A stretch of 64,000 bases of DNA from Yponomeuta sedellus (lineage: Eukaryota > Arthropoda > Insecta > Lepidoptera > Yponomeutidae), in NCBI GenBank assembly GCA_934045075.1, contig OW203738.1, forward strand, positions 5,199,487-5,263,486, given 5' to 3'. Both the position numbers and the translations under genes were made by a program. The notes under the pieces are model-generated. The model made no database searches. It was given only the letters and a program-made list of their open reading frames with translations, and had not been told where the DNA came from. This document shows positions 19,529 to 29,705 of this stretch, piece after piece. Positions within the stretch are counted from its first letter, which is position 1, and every line of letters starts with the position of its first letter.

Positions 19529-19708
19529 AATTCACGAGTTTTGTAGTATCTGTGTAAATTCTGTTAATTAAGGAATTTGAAAAGACTAAGTTTGGAGTTT
19601 TTTTGTCCATTTTTTCTCCAAAATGATCCAGATTTTGAAATGGACACCTAGTTTAACTTGTAACGTTCATTAAGCCGCAGTATCTGCGCTACTTTGAATA
19701 AAACCTTT

Positions 19709-19765
19709 TCATTTCATTTCATTTCATTTCATTTCATTTCATTTCATTTCATTTCATTTCATTTC
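19709..19765 (+). repeat. (ATTTC)n tail of the LINE
   Basis: Eleven tandem ATTTC units directly after GAATAAAACCTTTT. The same tail, shorter, ends the copies at 26440, 31797 and 58748. Confidence 0.95.
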
Positions 19766-19865
19766 GAATACCGACATTTCCCGTGTTTCCGCTTCCGCGT
19801 CCCCTTTAAACAGAGATGTGTCTGCTACATTGATTTCTGAACTGAATGTTTTGAAACACTAAATT

Positions 19866-20470
19866 TGATAGATAGATAGAGAACACTTTACTGCACAACC
19901 AGAAAAATATTACAACCATGATTCTTAAATCTAAGTAATGTTATACAATTGGCGGTCTTATCGCTAAGAGCGATCTCTCCCAGACAACCTTTGGATGGAG
20001 TGGATTGCATGAAGAATATAGTCGGTACGTGGTGCATGTACATAAATAATTAAATCGAAAATATATTGATAACAAACAGCAAGGGAGTGCGAGAATATAA
20101 TTACCTATAATTACCTACGGTATAATGTACATATATTTAAATAATAATATACATAGACACCTAAAAAATAAATACATATCCAATTAAATACATATAGGTA
20201 AGCAACATATACTTAAATAATAATATACATAAATACCTAAAAATAAATACTTATACAATTAATACATATTTAATAAGCAACAGTTTTCCAGTTTATCCAG
20301 TGAGATAGTGGGATTTCACCAGTGCCTTAAAACAAGCCAAGGACTTTGCTTTTCTCACTTCCACGGGCAGATCATTCCATAAATGGACTGCCTGAACCGT
20401 GAAAGAGGACCCATAAAATTTTGTTCTGATACGTTCGGCAATTAAAAATAATTCATAGAACACGCCTGAA
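19866..20470 (-). mobile_element. LINE 3' fragment with (TATC)n tail
   Basis: In minus orientation a short coding end (20293 to about 20430) reads SSFTVQAVHLWNDLPVEVRK and continues to a stop at 20293, the usual C-terminus of CR1/jockey-type ORF2. A 3' untranslated region follows with GCTCTTAGCGATAAGACCGC and CAGTAAAGTGTTCTC, ending in TATCTATCTATC (19866-19880). Related 3' pieces: 27165-27240 and 30983-31110. Confidence 0.7.
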
Positions 20471-20488
20471 CACGTCTGATTCCTGAAA

Positions 20489-20685
20489 TATCTTACTAAT
20501 GTTATAATTGTAAAAGTTTGTATGTAAGATGTTTATTACTCAATCACGACCTAACGACTGAACGGATTGTAATGAAATTCGGCACAGAGATAGATTATCG
20601 ACTGGAATATCACATAGGCTACTTTTGATTCTGGAATAATACATATACAAAGTTCTTCGCGAACGAAGTCGTGGGCAGTATATAG
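20489..20685 (+). mobile_element. Helitron-like short repeat
   Basis: TACTAATGTTATAATTGTAA start, TACTCAATCACGACCTAACG and TTCGCGAACGAAGTCGTGGG near the end. Same family as 5728-5906. Confidence 0.6.
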
Positions 20686-21044
20686 TTATAATAAATGTAT
20701 ATAATAGATGTAAGGGCGGTATATAATAAATGTCATATCTTACAAATTTGTACGGAACCCACGGTGGGTGAGACAGACTCGCACTTGACCGGATTTTAAA
20801 TTGCGCACATAACTTATAAAGATTAATACCTACCCGTTGTAGGCTTGACTATTTTCAAAATAAATTTTAGTTAAAAGTATCGTGTTTTATGTGAGTTAGT
20901 TTATTTAAACTGAAATAAATAAATGTAAACTAATTCTAGATTGAAGGTTCAATTAATAAGTAAACTAAAAACTCCGTATTTTATTAATCTAGACAACTGA
21001 TTTACCTTATGAATGGCAGCAATAATGAATAGTCTGTTAGCTTG

Positions 21045-21231
21045 TAGTATATACCTCGGATACTTTCGGATAGAATCGGATATATTCGTGTAATAGAATA
21101 TCGGAACTAATATGAAACTTAATTTTGAAATCGGAATTAATATGACAATTAATTTTGAAATCAGAACTCTATCATCAGTACGCAAGCCGGCGAAAACCGA
21201 ACCATACTCTAGAGCCCGAGGTATATTCTTC
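21045..21231. mobile_element. MITE, second copy with ATACCTCGG ends
   Basis: TAGTATATACCTCGG at the left and CCCGAGGTATATTCTT at the right are inverse. The interior has TTGAAATCGGAATTAATATGA duplicated within 40 bp. Related to 7762-8069. Confidence 0.7.
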
Positions 21232-21599
21232 AAGCTACCAGACTACATTAGATTGAAAAGCTGTTTTTAAAGTAGTTTTAAACTAAATCAAACCAAACGA
21301 TAACTGTAAAAGGTACCTAACAAGGAGAGAGAGACAAACGATTGAAATTACTGACGTAATTATCAAAACCATTGTAATTGAATAAAACAAACCCTTTCGT
21401 TAACAGCGTTGATTGTATTAGATTTTCATTAAGGGCGTTAGACGAAAAAAAGAGCCGAATCTTTAGCATTCTTAATTTTCGTGACACAACATGAATAGAA
21501 CGTTGGTTGCGGGTCATTTCAGGCAAGCCAACTAGACAATTAATTTTCAATTAACAATTTAAAGCTGGACAGACAGTTCGTTTTCAATTAACATTCTTA

Positions 21600-22620
21600 T
21601 CGGCTAAGTAAATAAACGTAACATCACCTAAGTAAATAAACGGAACTTCTACACATTTTATTTTAAATAGCTCAACCATGGTTGTCTTTAGGTCATTAGT
21701 TGTGCTGATTCTATTGTGAATTAATTTGAATGTAAACATTTTGCTTGCGTGTGACAATTCTCAATTAAAACAAACTTATCACCTAAGGAAACGAAATGAA
21801 AACTTTTTATTTAAAGCGGAACTTTTTCTTCAATGACTCAACTATTGTATTCATGGAATTGTGCCGATTCTATTGTGGTTCACGATTGTGTCTTCTTCAT
21901 GAGTTTGAATTTCAGTATATTAATTAATTTGCTTAATTTACTTTTAAATTGACAAACTTATCACAAGTAAAAAAGCGGAACTTCTACGCATTTTTGTCAA
22001 TAACTCAACCATTATTGTCTTTATGGAATTTAATAGTAAATTATAAACAGCCGTGCCCTTACGCATTTTTTTTGTCAATAACTCAACCATTGTTTTGTTT
22101 AGGCAATTAGTTATGCCGATTCTATTGTAGATTAATTCAAAGTTAATATTTTGCCTACATGCGACATTTCTCAATCATCAAACTTACTCACTATAAAAAA
22201 AAATGGTTAGAAGTTCCCTAATTTACTTAGATGATAGTAAGTAATTAAGATAAGATAAGAATATTCTTTATTGTACACCAGAGCACATATAATACAACAT
22301 GTACAGATACAAAGTACAATTGGCGGCCTTATTGCTAAAAGCAATTTCTTCCAAACTTACGACGGAAAGTTGCTGAAGGAAATAAGAGACGGTTAGTCGG
22401 TGCAAATATGAATATATTAATACACTACTTATATAAATAACAATATACCTACATAAACAGTTACATACTCGTATATAGTTATGATAAACTTACATAAATA
22501 CGTTATAATAACAATCTACGCGATGAGAAAACAATTTAGCGGAACTTCCATGCATTTTTTTTCAATAACTCCACCATTGTTGTCTTTAGGGAATTTAATA
22601 GGAAATGATAAATAGCCGTG
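21600..22620. repeat. Degenerate repeated block CGGAACTTCTACGCATTTT...
   Basis: A unit with GCGGAACTTCTACGCATTTT, ATAACTCAACCATTGTTGTC and GCCGATTCTATTGTGAATTAA recurs at about 21640, 21815, 21975, 22057 and 22537, with variable deletions between. A LINE 3' end (22247-22520) splits the last one off. No coding capacity seen. Confidence 0.6.
22247..22520 (-). mobile_element. LINE 3' end with (TCTTA)n tail
   Basis: The inverse ends GGTGTACAATAAAGAATATT then CTTATCTTATC. The body has ACAATTGGCGGCCTTATTGC. Same family: 27449-27735 (-), 62424-62640 and 62717-62870 (-), and 48622-48952 (+). Confidence 0.7.
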
Positions 22621-23200
22621 GCCTCGCCGGTTCACCGAGCTCCAACGAGGGTCACGTATCGCCTGCCAGGAGACGCACAATGGACGTAGAGTTGAATGTA
22701 GGGGAAACTTGTGAATTATGGCTCTTATTTTCTAAGCAGCAAGTTTGCGGCCCACCCTGTGTTCGGGACTTCACAAGTTCTATTACACTTTGGATTTAAG
22801 CTTTTTCCGTGAAGACGTAAAGATGAAGTTAGATCGTCAGTTGAAGAGCGTGATGTGATTGCAGGCTTTCATTGATACAGTTAACTTAAAATACTTTGCT
22901 TAGACCTGTTACTTAAAAGACAGCAACCGACGTGCGTGCATGCAATGACTTATGACCGTTGATGAAGCGAAGGTGATTTGTCAGGATCGTGGCAAGTGGT
23001 AGTCCCTGATCTCTGCCTACCCCTCTGGGATACGGTCGTGAGGCTATGTTATGTGGTGTTGTTATACTTAGGAATTCTTATATCTAAGGCCATACTAGTC
23101 CATACAATTAATTTTGAATAAATTAGTTATGTCTTTTCATCGTCCACAGACTATTTAAGTCAGATTTTTTGAGTGTTTTAAAGGATTGCGTTTATATTGC
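22621..23200. other. No gene recognised
   Basis: 22605-22799 is open for 64 codons with balanced base composition (TGCCAGGAGACGCACAATGG) but no family features. The remainder to 23200 shows nothing recognisable. Confidence 0.35.
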
Positions 23201-23202
23201 TA

Positions 23203-23460
23203 TTGGCGGGCGATGGCAAAGGTTTGGCACGTGGGCTGTAAAACCGAAGGTCTCGGGTTCGAACCCCGGCTGGGTCAAACTAGGAGACGAACATTTCTAG
23301 TTTGTCTCGGGGCTTGGATGTTATCTATGTATTTATTATATTATGTCTACTCCTGTAACACATGTTATTTAGTTGTACATACTTAGTACGGCGTTTACGA
23401 GATCTGTGTCGAACGTCCATGAATGCGAGTATTTAGATCTATATTTATTAACTTGTTCGA
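23203..23460 (+). mobile_element. tRNA-headed SINE, GGCCTCGG family, head damaged
   Basis: Box A is shortened (GGCGATGGCAAAGGTTTGGC); box B GGGTTCGAACCCCGGC and the GGGGCTTGGATGTTATC body are kept. Confidence 0.75.
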
Positions 23461-23562
23461 GTTATCTTATATGCTAGGTACATACAGATACTAAAAAAGG
23501 AATTTAAAGACTCCCTACACACTACCCTCTTTTCGATTTCGATTTTCGAAATAAGATGCATT

Positions 23563-23722
23563 ATGGGCGGATTCATAACTTCTGATAATAGGGTCCGCTA
23601 CTGTATTACAATCCTCCACCAACCCGGACTTGGCCCCCGTGGTGGAGTATGGCCTAACTTTCCTACCATACAGGAAGAGAACTGTGCCCCGGTGGGGACA
23701 TATAAAGGGCTGATATCGAAGA
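23563..23722 (+). mobile_element. 5S-headed SINE, 3' part
   Basis: From TTATGGGCGGATTCATAACT to GGGGACATATAAAGGGCTGA. It abuts the inverse Helitron-like repeat at 23722. Confidence 0.8.
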
Positions 23723-23866
23723 TGTAAAACCGCAGTAAAACATAGTCTATTCGGGGTGTTAGCTAACTCCATACCAAATTTTATTAAAATCGCTCCAGCC
23801 GTTTAGACGTGAAGAAGTAACAAACATACACACACAAACTTTTGCTCTTTTAAATTAGTGTGATGT
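23722..23866 (-). mobile_element. Helitron-like short repeat
   Basis: The inverse carries AAAGTTTGTGTGTGTATGTT, ACGTCTAAACGGCTGGAGCG and TTTGGTATGGAGTTAGCTAA, as in 5728-5906. Confidence 0.65.
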
Positions 23867-24171
23867 GATGTGATTTATATGTAAGGTCAAACATCCTATG
23901 GTCTTTCGAGCAGCTGGATACGATTCCAAGGCCCAAAGTAGGACACCAGTTAAAGATGTATAGTTAGTGATTTAGTAGGTTTTTAAAAGATTAAGTAGGT
24001 TCCACTACGCGCGTAGCCAACAAGGCTACGGATTTTGTCACGAATTTCTCCCTGTTTGCGTTACCGCCTAAGGATAGAGTGGAATTGGAGAATCCCATAC
24101 GCGATAAGTAGACAAGGAATCTAGCGAAGTATAGCCGGTTTGTCCTAAATTTATAAAAGATAACGATATTT

Positions 24172-24337
24172 ATTCGTGAAACTGAATGTGTTGGTAAGAG
24201 CAGGTGAACCGATTTCACTAATTATTTTTTTATATTATTCCTTGAAGGACGAGGATGGTTCTTACGGAGAGAAAAATAAAAGAAAATTAAAGAATGTACT
24301 GTTAGGCGGTACGAAGTTTACTGGGTCAGCTAGTTAT
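24172..24337 (+). mobile_element. Second Helitron-like family, with intact CAGCTAGT end
   Basis: TGAATGTGTTGGTAAGAGCA to TACTGGGTCAGCTAGT; matches 11650-11828 and 13155-13335. Confidence 0.65.
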
Positions 24338-24830
24338 TTATAAAAGTTTAACAACATTATAATCTGACTCAGCGTTGTGCTGAGGGTGTGAGCCCTCAGC
24401 GCTGATTTTCAGTCAGTGCCCGGTGGGATGGTATAATGTAATCCTACTTAATATTATAACTGTGAATGTTCGCAAATATATTTAGATCTTTGTTACCTAA
24501 TCAATCACGCAATAACATCCAGATAGACAAAGATCTGAATTGAGATATGTGATACTTGATAACCCGGCAATGCGTTCCCGTGGGATAATTTCGGTGCGGA
24601 GGTAGCCTCGGTTTAAAGTTAGAAACATTGGAATCGTTCGTAGCCCCAGCTGCCTAAGGTCCACTTGTGCCAAGACTTGGAGTTAAATAAATAACTCGAG
24701 GTTTATTAACTCAGTGTTAATTTTTCAAATTTTAGACTCACAGTTTGTATTGTACCTGTACAAAATAACCCAGAGTCAAGTAACCCGAGGGTATTGTCAT
24801 GTTCATTCATTCTTTTTACGTCTATGACTA

Positions 24831-25111
24831 ACTCTAGTGGCATTTTTTGAGCGGTTCCGTGCTTCGCAAGGCACGTCAAGCAGTTGGTGTCGGCGGCCGT
24901 TGATAGATGGCAGTCCGTAGAGGGAGTCTACGTGGCAGTCCTTAAGCCATGACAGAGGCCTTATGAAAACTTCTGACAGTAAGACCAGCCACTAGTGTTG
25001 CAAGCCTCCAACTATTTGGGCTTGGCCCCCGTGGTGGAGTATGGCCTATACCTTCCTCGGAAGAGACCCGTGCCCCTCGGTGGGGACATAATGGCTTGAT
25101 GATGATGATAT
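24831..25111 (+). mobile_element. 5S-headed SINE, head truncated, (GAT)n tail
   Basis: It starts at ACTCTAGTGGCATTTTTTGA (just 3' of the 5S-like segment), contains a 20 bp local duplication near TGGCAGTCC (24907 and 24931), and ends GGGGACATAATGGCTTGATG plus GATGATGAT. The GAT tail is seen again at 39280. Confidence 0.8.
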
Positions 25112-25208
25112 TGAAAATTTGGAAGTTTGTGAAGATGTTTGGATGTTTTTCATTGTATGAAATCAGAGAAAATTAGAACAATGTCTAATCTCAAAAAGTT
25201 ACAAAATG

Positions 25209-25529
25209 AAAAACCTATTTAGAGGCTGAAAATTTCACCCATGACGGGATTCGAACCCGCGACCTCTGGCTATCCGTGCCAGCGCTCTATCCAACTGAGC
25301 TTATAGGCGACTCACCGGCTTTTATTACGTAATACAGAGAATAGTGTAAAGAGCTTCGGAATTTCACTGATGCCGGTGAGTCGCCCATTAACTCAGTTGG
25401 ATAGAGCGCTGGCACGGATAGCCAGAGATCGCGGGTTCGAATCTCGGCTTGGGTGGAATTTTTAGCCTCTAAATAGGTTTTTCAAATTTTCCTTAGCACG
25501 GGTTAGTGTATTAAAAATAAAAATAGTAT
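25209..25529 (+). mobile_element. Hairpin SINE, 321 bp, both tRNA-like units present
   Basis: Left inverted unit at about 25240-25310 and right unit at about 25380-25455; the core is shortened to about 65 bp. AGTTACAAAATG flanks it on both sides (25197-25208, 25530-25541), a 12 bp target-site duplication. Confidence 0.9.
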
Positions 25530-25890
25530 AGTTACAAAATGCTCATAGAGATCAAAAGAGTCAAGATTTATTCGACAACTTCACGTTTTAAATTTACATA
25601 AATTACAGTACCTACCTATTTAGCGGCCTGATAAGTAATAAATTAATCTCTAGAGGCTAAACTTCAGTCAACAAAATCTTAGTGAAAATTTGGCATGTAA
25701 TACGCAAAATAATTACAGACTCATAAAAATTTAGTTCTGCTATGTTTGATATTATATTAAGTGGCTCTCGACTGGAAGCCCGCCGGAGGCTCACGACGAC
25801 CCGGGAGACCGTTCAGACGTGGAAGAGATTTTTTCTGTCTAAGACGAAGAAGGGAATAGCTTGGCTGAAGCTACCATCCCTTAGCTATTC
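25530..25890. other. No gene recognised
   Basis: A small open frame at 25742-26047 runs into the neighbouring SINE and has no family features, although 25770-25880 (CGCCGGAGGCTCACGACGAC) has higher GC than its surroundings and could be a LINE remnant. Confidence 0.35.
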
Positions 25891-25894
25891 GATA

Positions 25895-26583
25895 TCAACC
25901 CTTTTAAGTCCCCACTGCCAGGGCACGGGTCTCTTCCTGAATCGCAAGAAGGTTTGGCCATACTCCACCACGGTGCCCAAGTCCGGGTTGGTGGAGGATT
26001 GTAAGAGTGGCGAGCCTTACTGTGAGGAGTTATCAAGCCGCCCATAAGGCATCTAATATGGCTTAATGACTGTCATCACATGACAGCCAGTACCAACAGC
26101 TTAATATATATTAATTAAGCTTGCCTGAATCGCGGTTCAAAAAATATGTTAAGCACACTTAGTGCCAAAAGGGCTACTATAACATAAAGGATTATTTAGA
26201 TGACAATGAAGTCTGGAATGAAAGCCAGTACAATGTATGAGTTCTATGTTTATAATGTAAACTATGTTAATTAAGGACTTTTTAAAAGACTAAGTTAGGA
26301 GTATTTTTGTCCATTTTTTCTCCTAAATGATCTAGATTTTGAAATGGACACCTAGTTTGAATTGTAACGTTCATTAAGCCGCAGTTTCTGTGCTACTTTG
26401 AATAAAACCTTTTCATTTCATTTAATTTCATTTCAACGTACCTTGCAAAGCACGGAAGCGCTTGGAAAATAGGCTACTAGCGGTAGTAGCGGTACGGTCA
26501 CCCACCTTGCTTGTTGTTGCTTAAACCAAGTGATTCATTCAAATTACTCGGCCACGAACGCTTCCGTGCTTATATCATTGTAT
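25895..26583 (-). mobile_element. 5S-headed SINE split by a jockey-group insertion
   Basis: The 3' half (25895-26116) and the 5' half with the 5S-like head (26441-26575) are in the same minus orientation and join at the TTAACG...CCTTGC point. Between them sits a 5'-truncated LINE copy. Confidence 0.8.
26117..26440 (+). mobile_element. 5'-truncated jockey-group copy
   Basis: AAGCTTGCCTGAATCGCGGT through ATTATTTAGATGACAATGAAG and the GTCCATTTTTTCTCC end to a short ATTTC tail. It matches the last 90 coding bases and the 3' untranslated end of the LINE at 16964-19765. Confidence 0.85.
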
Positions 26584-26866
26584 TGAAAAACTCTGTAAGT
26601 ATTAGAATCTAGGGTCAGGTTTCGCTCTAATTCGCAGAGCTTAATCATGGTGTGTAGAGACGGAGCTCGCGTCGTTGGTTTAATGATTATACTAATATTA
26701 GTATACATTTGATAAGTGTGGTCTGAGAGTTTAGTAGCTTAGAAAATTACCGAAATCATATATCAATAATGTCTTTCAACTTGAAGAATTTACATTCTGT
26801 TTGCTGAATTTGTAATGGAGCGAAAGGCGATTGGAAAAAAAAAGCTAACCTCACCACCTTTTTGAT

Positions 26867-27115
26867 TGACGATCTCGGTGGCGCAGCGGTTTGGCACGCT
26901 GACTGTAAAACCGAAGGTCCCGGGTTTGATCACCGGCCGGGACAAATTGGGAATCGAACTTTTCTAGTTTGGCTCGGGTCTTGGATGTTATCTATATGTT
27001 TTTATTGTATTAAATGTATCGTCGAGTTACCACCTGTAGCACAAGTCATTTAGTTGTGCTTAGTATAGGGCTAACAAGATCTGTGCAATATGTTCATGAA
27101 TATTTATTTATTTTC
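26867..27115 (+). mobile_element. tRNA-headed SINE, GGCCTCGG family
   Basis: GATCTCGGTGGCGCAGCGGT head, ACTGTAAAACCGAAGGTC, box B with one change (GGGTTTGATCACC), body and TTTATTTATTTT end. Confidence 0.8.
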
Positions 27116-27448
27116 TTGAGTTCCATGATTGAATTTTTGATGATTGCACAACCATAAAGAAGAATACAACCATGATTTCTTAAATCAAGTAATGTTATAC
27201 GATTGGCGATCGCTTAGAGCATTTTCTTCATGTATATAATTATGTATACGTCTGTTAGCTGAAAATCTCTCTCAGAGGAAAGCTCGTCTTTGTACATTTA
27301 TTTTCTTTTGTTTCATATCGTGTATTGTTCAGTGTGCTTATTCAACATTAACAGTGCCCGCTAATACGTTCACGTGGCAAACGGATGAGTCTATGGCGAA
27401 AAAGTTTTTAAAGTCAGATAAGTTTTGGAGATTACCCCCTACATACAA

Positions 27449-27735
27449 AGATAAGATAAGAATATTCTTTATTGTACACCAGAGCACATATTATAAAACC
27501 TGTAAAGATACAAAGTACAATTGGCGGCCTTATTGCTAAAAGCAATTTCTTTCAGACAACCTTACGAGGGAAATTTGCTGAAGGAAATAAGAGACGGGAA
27601 GTCGGTGCAAATATGAATATATTAATACTCTACTTAATAACAATATACTTAGATAAACAGTTACATACATAGTTATGATAAACTTACATAAATACGTTAT
27701 AATAACAATCTACGCGATGAGGAAATAAATACAAT
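27449..27735 (-). mobile_element. LINE 3' end with (TCTTA)n tail
   Basis: Very close to 22247-22520 across GTACACCAGAGCACATATTA, ACAATTGGCGGCCTTATTGC and CAATCTACGCGATGAGGAAA. Confidence 0.7.
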
Positions 27736-28340
27736 ATTATGCACCTATATGGAGACATACGGAAAAGACAAAATGAAAAGGACAATGCACGAATACTAAA
27801 CTTGCAGGGACAGATAAAACTCCTTACCAACTTACAAGCCACTGAGATTCCCCCAAACATAAAAACTTACAGACAACTAACAATAGAAACTTTTTCTCTG
27901 AAATTATCATTTTGTGTTTTTCCTTTTTTTGTGTATGTTGTATTCCATTCGTTGTCTGTAAGAGATCACTTTTAGTGATAACGCTGACGTCCGGACTCTC
28001 AGGTTGAGAAATATTGTAATTTCGATTTTCATGTATTCTCTATCTATCTAACTTTATAGTACTAGTGAAGACTAAACACAATACAATTAATTTTCTTCTT
28101 CAAAAACTTGGAAACAAAATGGGTAAATCAATTCACAGTGTACGTTTTTAGAAGAAAAGATAATGAAAGCCAAATCCGGTAAATAAACAGAAATGGAAGT
28201 CAATACAAAAGCTCGTTCTGAAAATAGGAGCGTCTGCCCACAATGTCGGTCAAAACTTAGAATATAATAAGACAAGGGCTAGTACCAAAAATTCAAGGTA
28301 TTCTCTTCCTTTTTTTACTGCCCTAGTAGGAATTATGTTT
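27736..28340. other. No gene recognised
   Basis: The frame 27739-27975 contains a charged stretch (KRQNEKDNARILNLQGQIK, then LQATEIPPNIKTY) that could be a coiled-coil remnant of a LINE ORF1 or a hypothetical exon, but I recognise no family. Confidence 0.3.
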
Positions 28341-28345
28341 TTTTT

Positions 28346-28538
28346 GTATGTATGTATGTATGTATGTATGTATGTATGTATGTATGTATGTATGTATGTA
28401 TGTATGTATGTATGTATGTATGTATGTATGTATGTATGTATGTATGTATGTATGTATGTATGTATGTATGTATGTATGTATGTATGTATGTATGTATGTA
28501 TGTATGTATGTATGTATGTATGTATGTATGTTTGTATG
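28346..28538. repeat. (TATG)n microsatellite
   Basis: About 190 bp of nearly perfect TATG; it produces long MYVC and IHTY frames in all phases that are not genes. Confidence 0.97.
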
Positions 28539-28615
28539 CATATTTAAATTTCTTTGGCACGCTCAGTAGCCAAAACGACCCGATGGGTGCTTGAGAGGTG
28601 TCGTTCAATATTCTC

Positions 28616-28795
28616 TGTATTACGTTCACTGATGCCGGTGAGTCGCCCATTGGCTCAGTTGGAAAAAGCGCTGGCACGGATAGCCAGATCGGGTTGTCGC
28701 GGGTTCAAATTCCGTCATGGGTGGAATTTTTAGCCTTGGATAGGTTTTTAAAATTGTCCTTAGCACGCGTTAGTGCATTAAAAAGAATATAATAA
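28616..28795 (+). mobile_element. Hairpin SINE, right arm only
   Basis: Core piece CACTGATGCCGGTGAGTCGC, a tRNA-like unit with a GGGTTGTC duplication in the variable region, then the tail CTTAGCACGCGTTAGTGCAT. Confidence 0.75.
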
Positions 28796-28799
28796 TAAA

Positions 28800-29700
28800 A
28801 TTTCTAAATATTTTCTTCGTAATCAGGATAGCAAAATTAAGAAACGGTATTTTTAGTTTTGCGCGTTGTAAAATATGAAATGTTGTCAATTTTCAAAGCC
28901 GTATTCCGGTTCTTCTATGGCCACGCCAGTAAGGCTCATTGACTTCCGCCAGAAACAGCAATTTTCTACGTCACCTTTTTGGTGAAAGTGTCAGCCTGAA
29001 CCAGGGTGTCGTTCGGAAAATAAACACCGTGACTTATCACACCAAACGCAAAGGAACAAATCAATTGGGACTACGCCCGCCTGAAGGTAAATGTTATTTA
29101 TGCCCGTTGTTTTAGGCTTCGTTGGAATTTATTGAAAGGGCTCCGGAACAGTGTGGACAAGGTACGTCATTATGCGGTTGACTGGGAAATATAGCTCTTG
29201 GCGATATGATATCAATTCTTTTTTCCTCTTAAATCAAAGTTTCACGTGAAATATTATTAGTGAATCTAAAATGTAACATGATCACTTATCTTGGTTCCAT
29301 ACTAAGATATACTATAGTAACTAGGCAAGGACATCACAAATATGGAAATACACCCAGACTGAGGCCAGAAGTACAAATGTACCACGGGTCCCGGTGGGAA
29401 TCGAACCTACGGCCTGCGGCGCGGCAATCAGACATGACACTGGTAGACCAACGAGGAAGTCTTTTATTTGTTTAGTTATGTACAGGAAGATATAAAGATA
29501 AAAGCGACATTTGTTTTTGCTAAGATGATAAGCGGTGTACGCGATACAATAGCATACTCAGTCCGAATGTACTAAGGCCGTGAAAACCCCGCTTAAGAGG
29601 GCCATTCTTTTGAATTCCTGTCAAAAATACGCCATTAGCGCTCAGCGACTGGTACACTATTCGCAACACACATTCCATCTTACCATCGTCTCATTTTAGG
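28800..29700. other. No intact gene; one repeat shared with 14636-14735
   Basis: 28805-28892 (AATCAGGATAGCAAAATTAA, AACGGTATTTTTAGTTTTGC) is inverse to 14636-14735. 29376-29455 is a minus-strand tRNA-like SINE head (box B inverse GGGAATCGAACCTACGGCC). Nothing else is recognised. Confidence 0.45.
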
Positions 29701-29705
29701 GCATA

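Larger units (their letters stand above)
16964..19765 (+). mobile_element. Jockey/CR1-group non-LTR retrotransposon, 5'-truncated
   Basis: One open frame covers the end of the endonuclease, the RT and the C-terminal region, followed by a 3' untranslated end with AATAAAA (about 19696) and an (ATTTC)n tail. No ORF1 and no 5' end are present. Truncated copies of its 3' end occur at 13066, 26117, 31385, 58605 (+) and 32392 (-). Confidence 0.88.

Noticed and set aside
28323..28677. IHTY and MYVC open frames in all phases
   Set aside because: They are translations of the TATG microsatellite.
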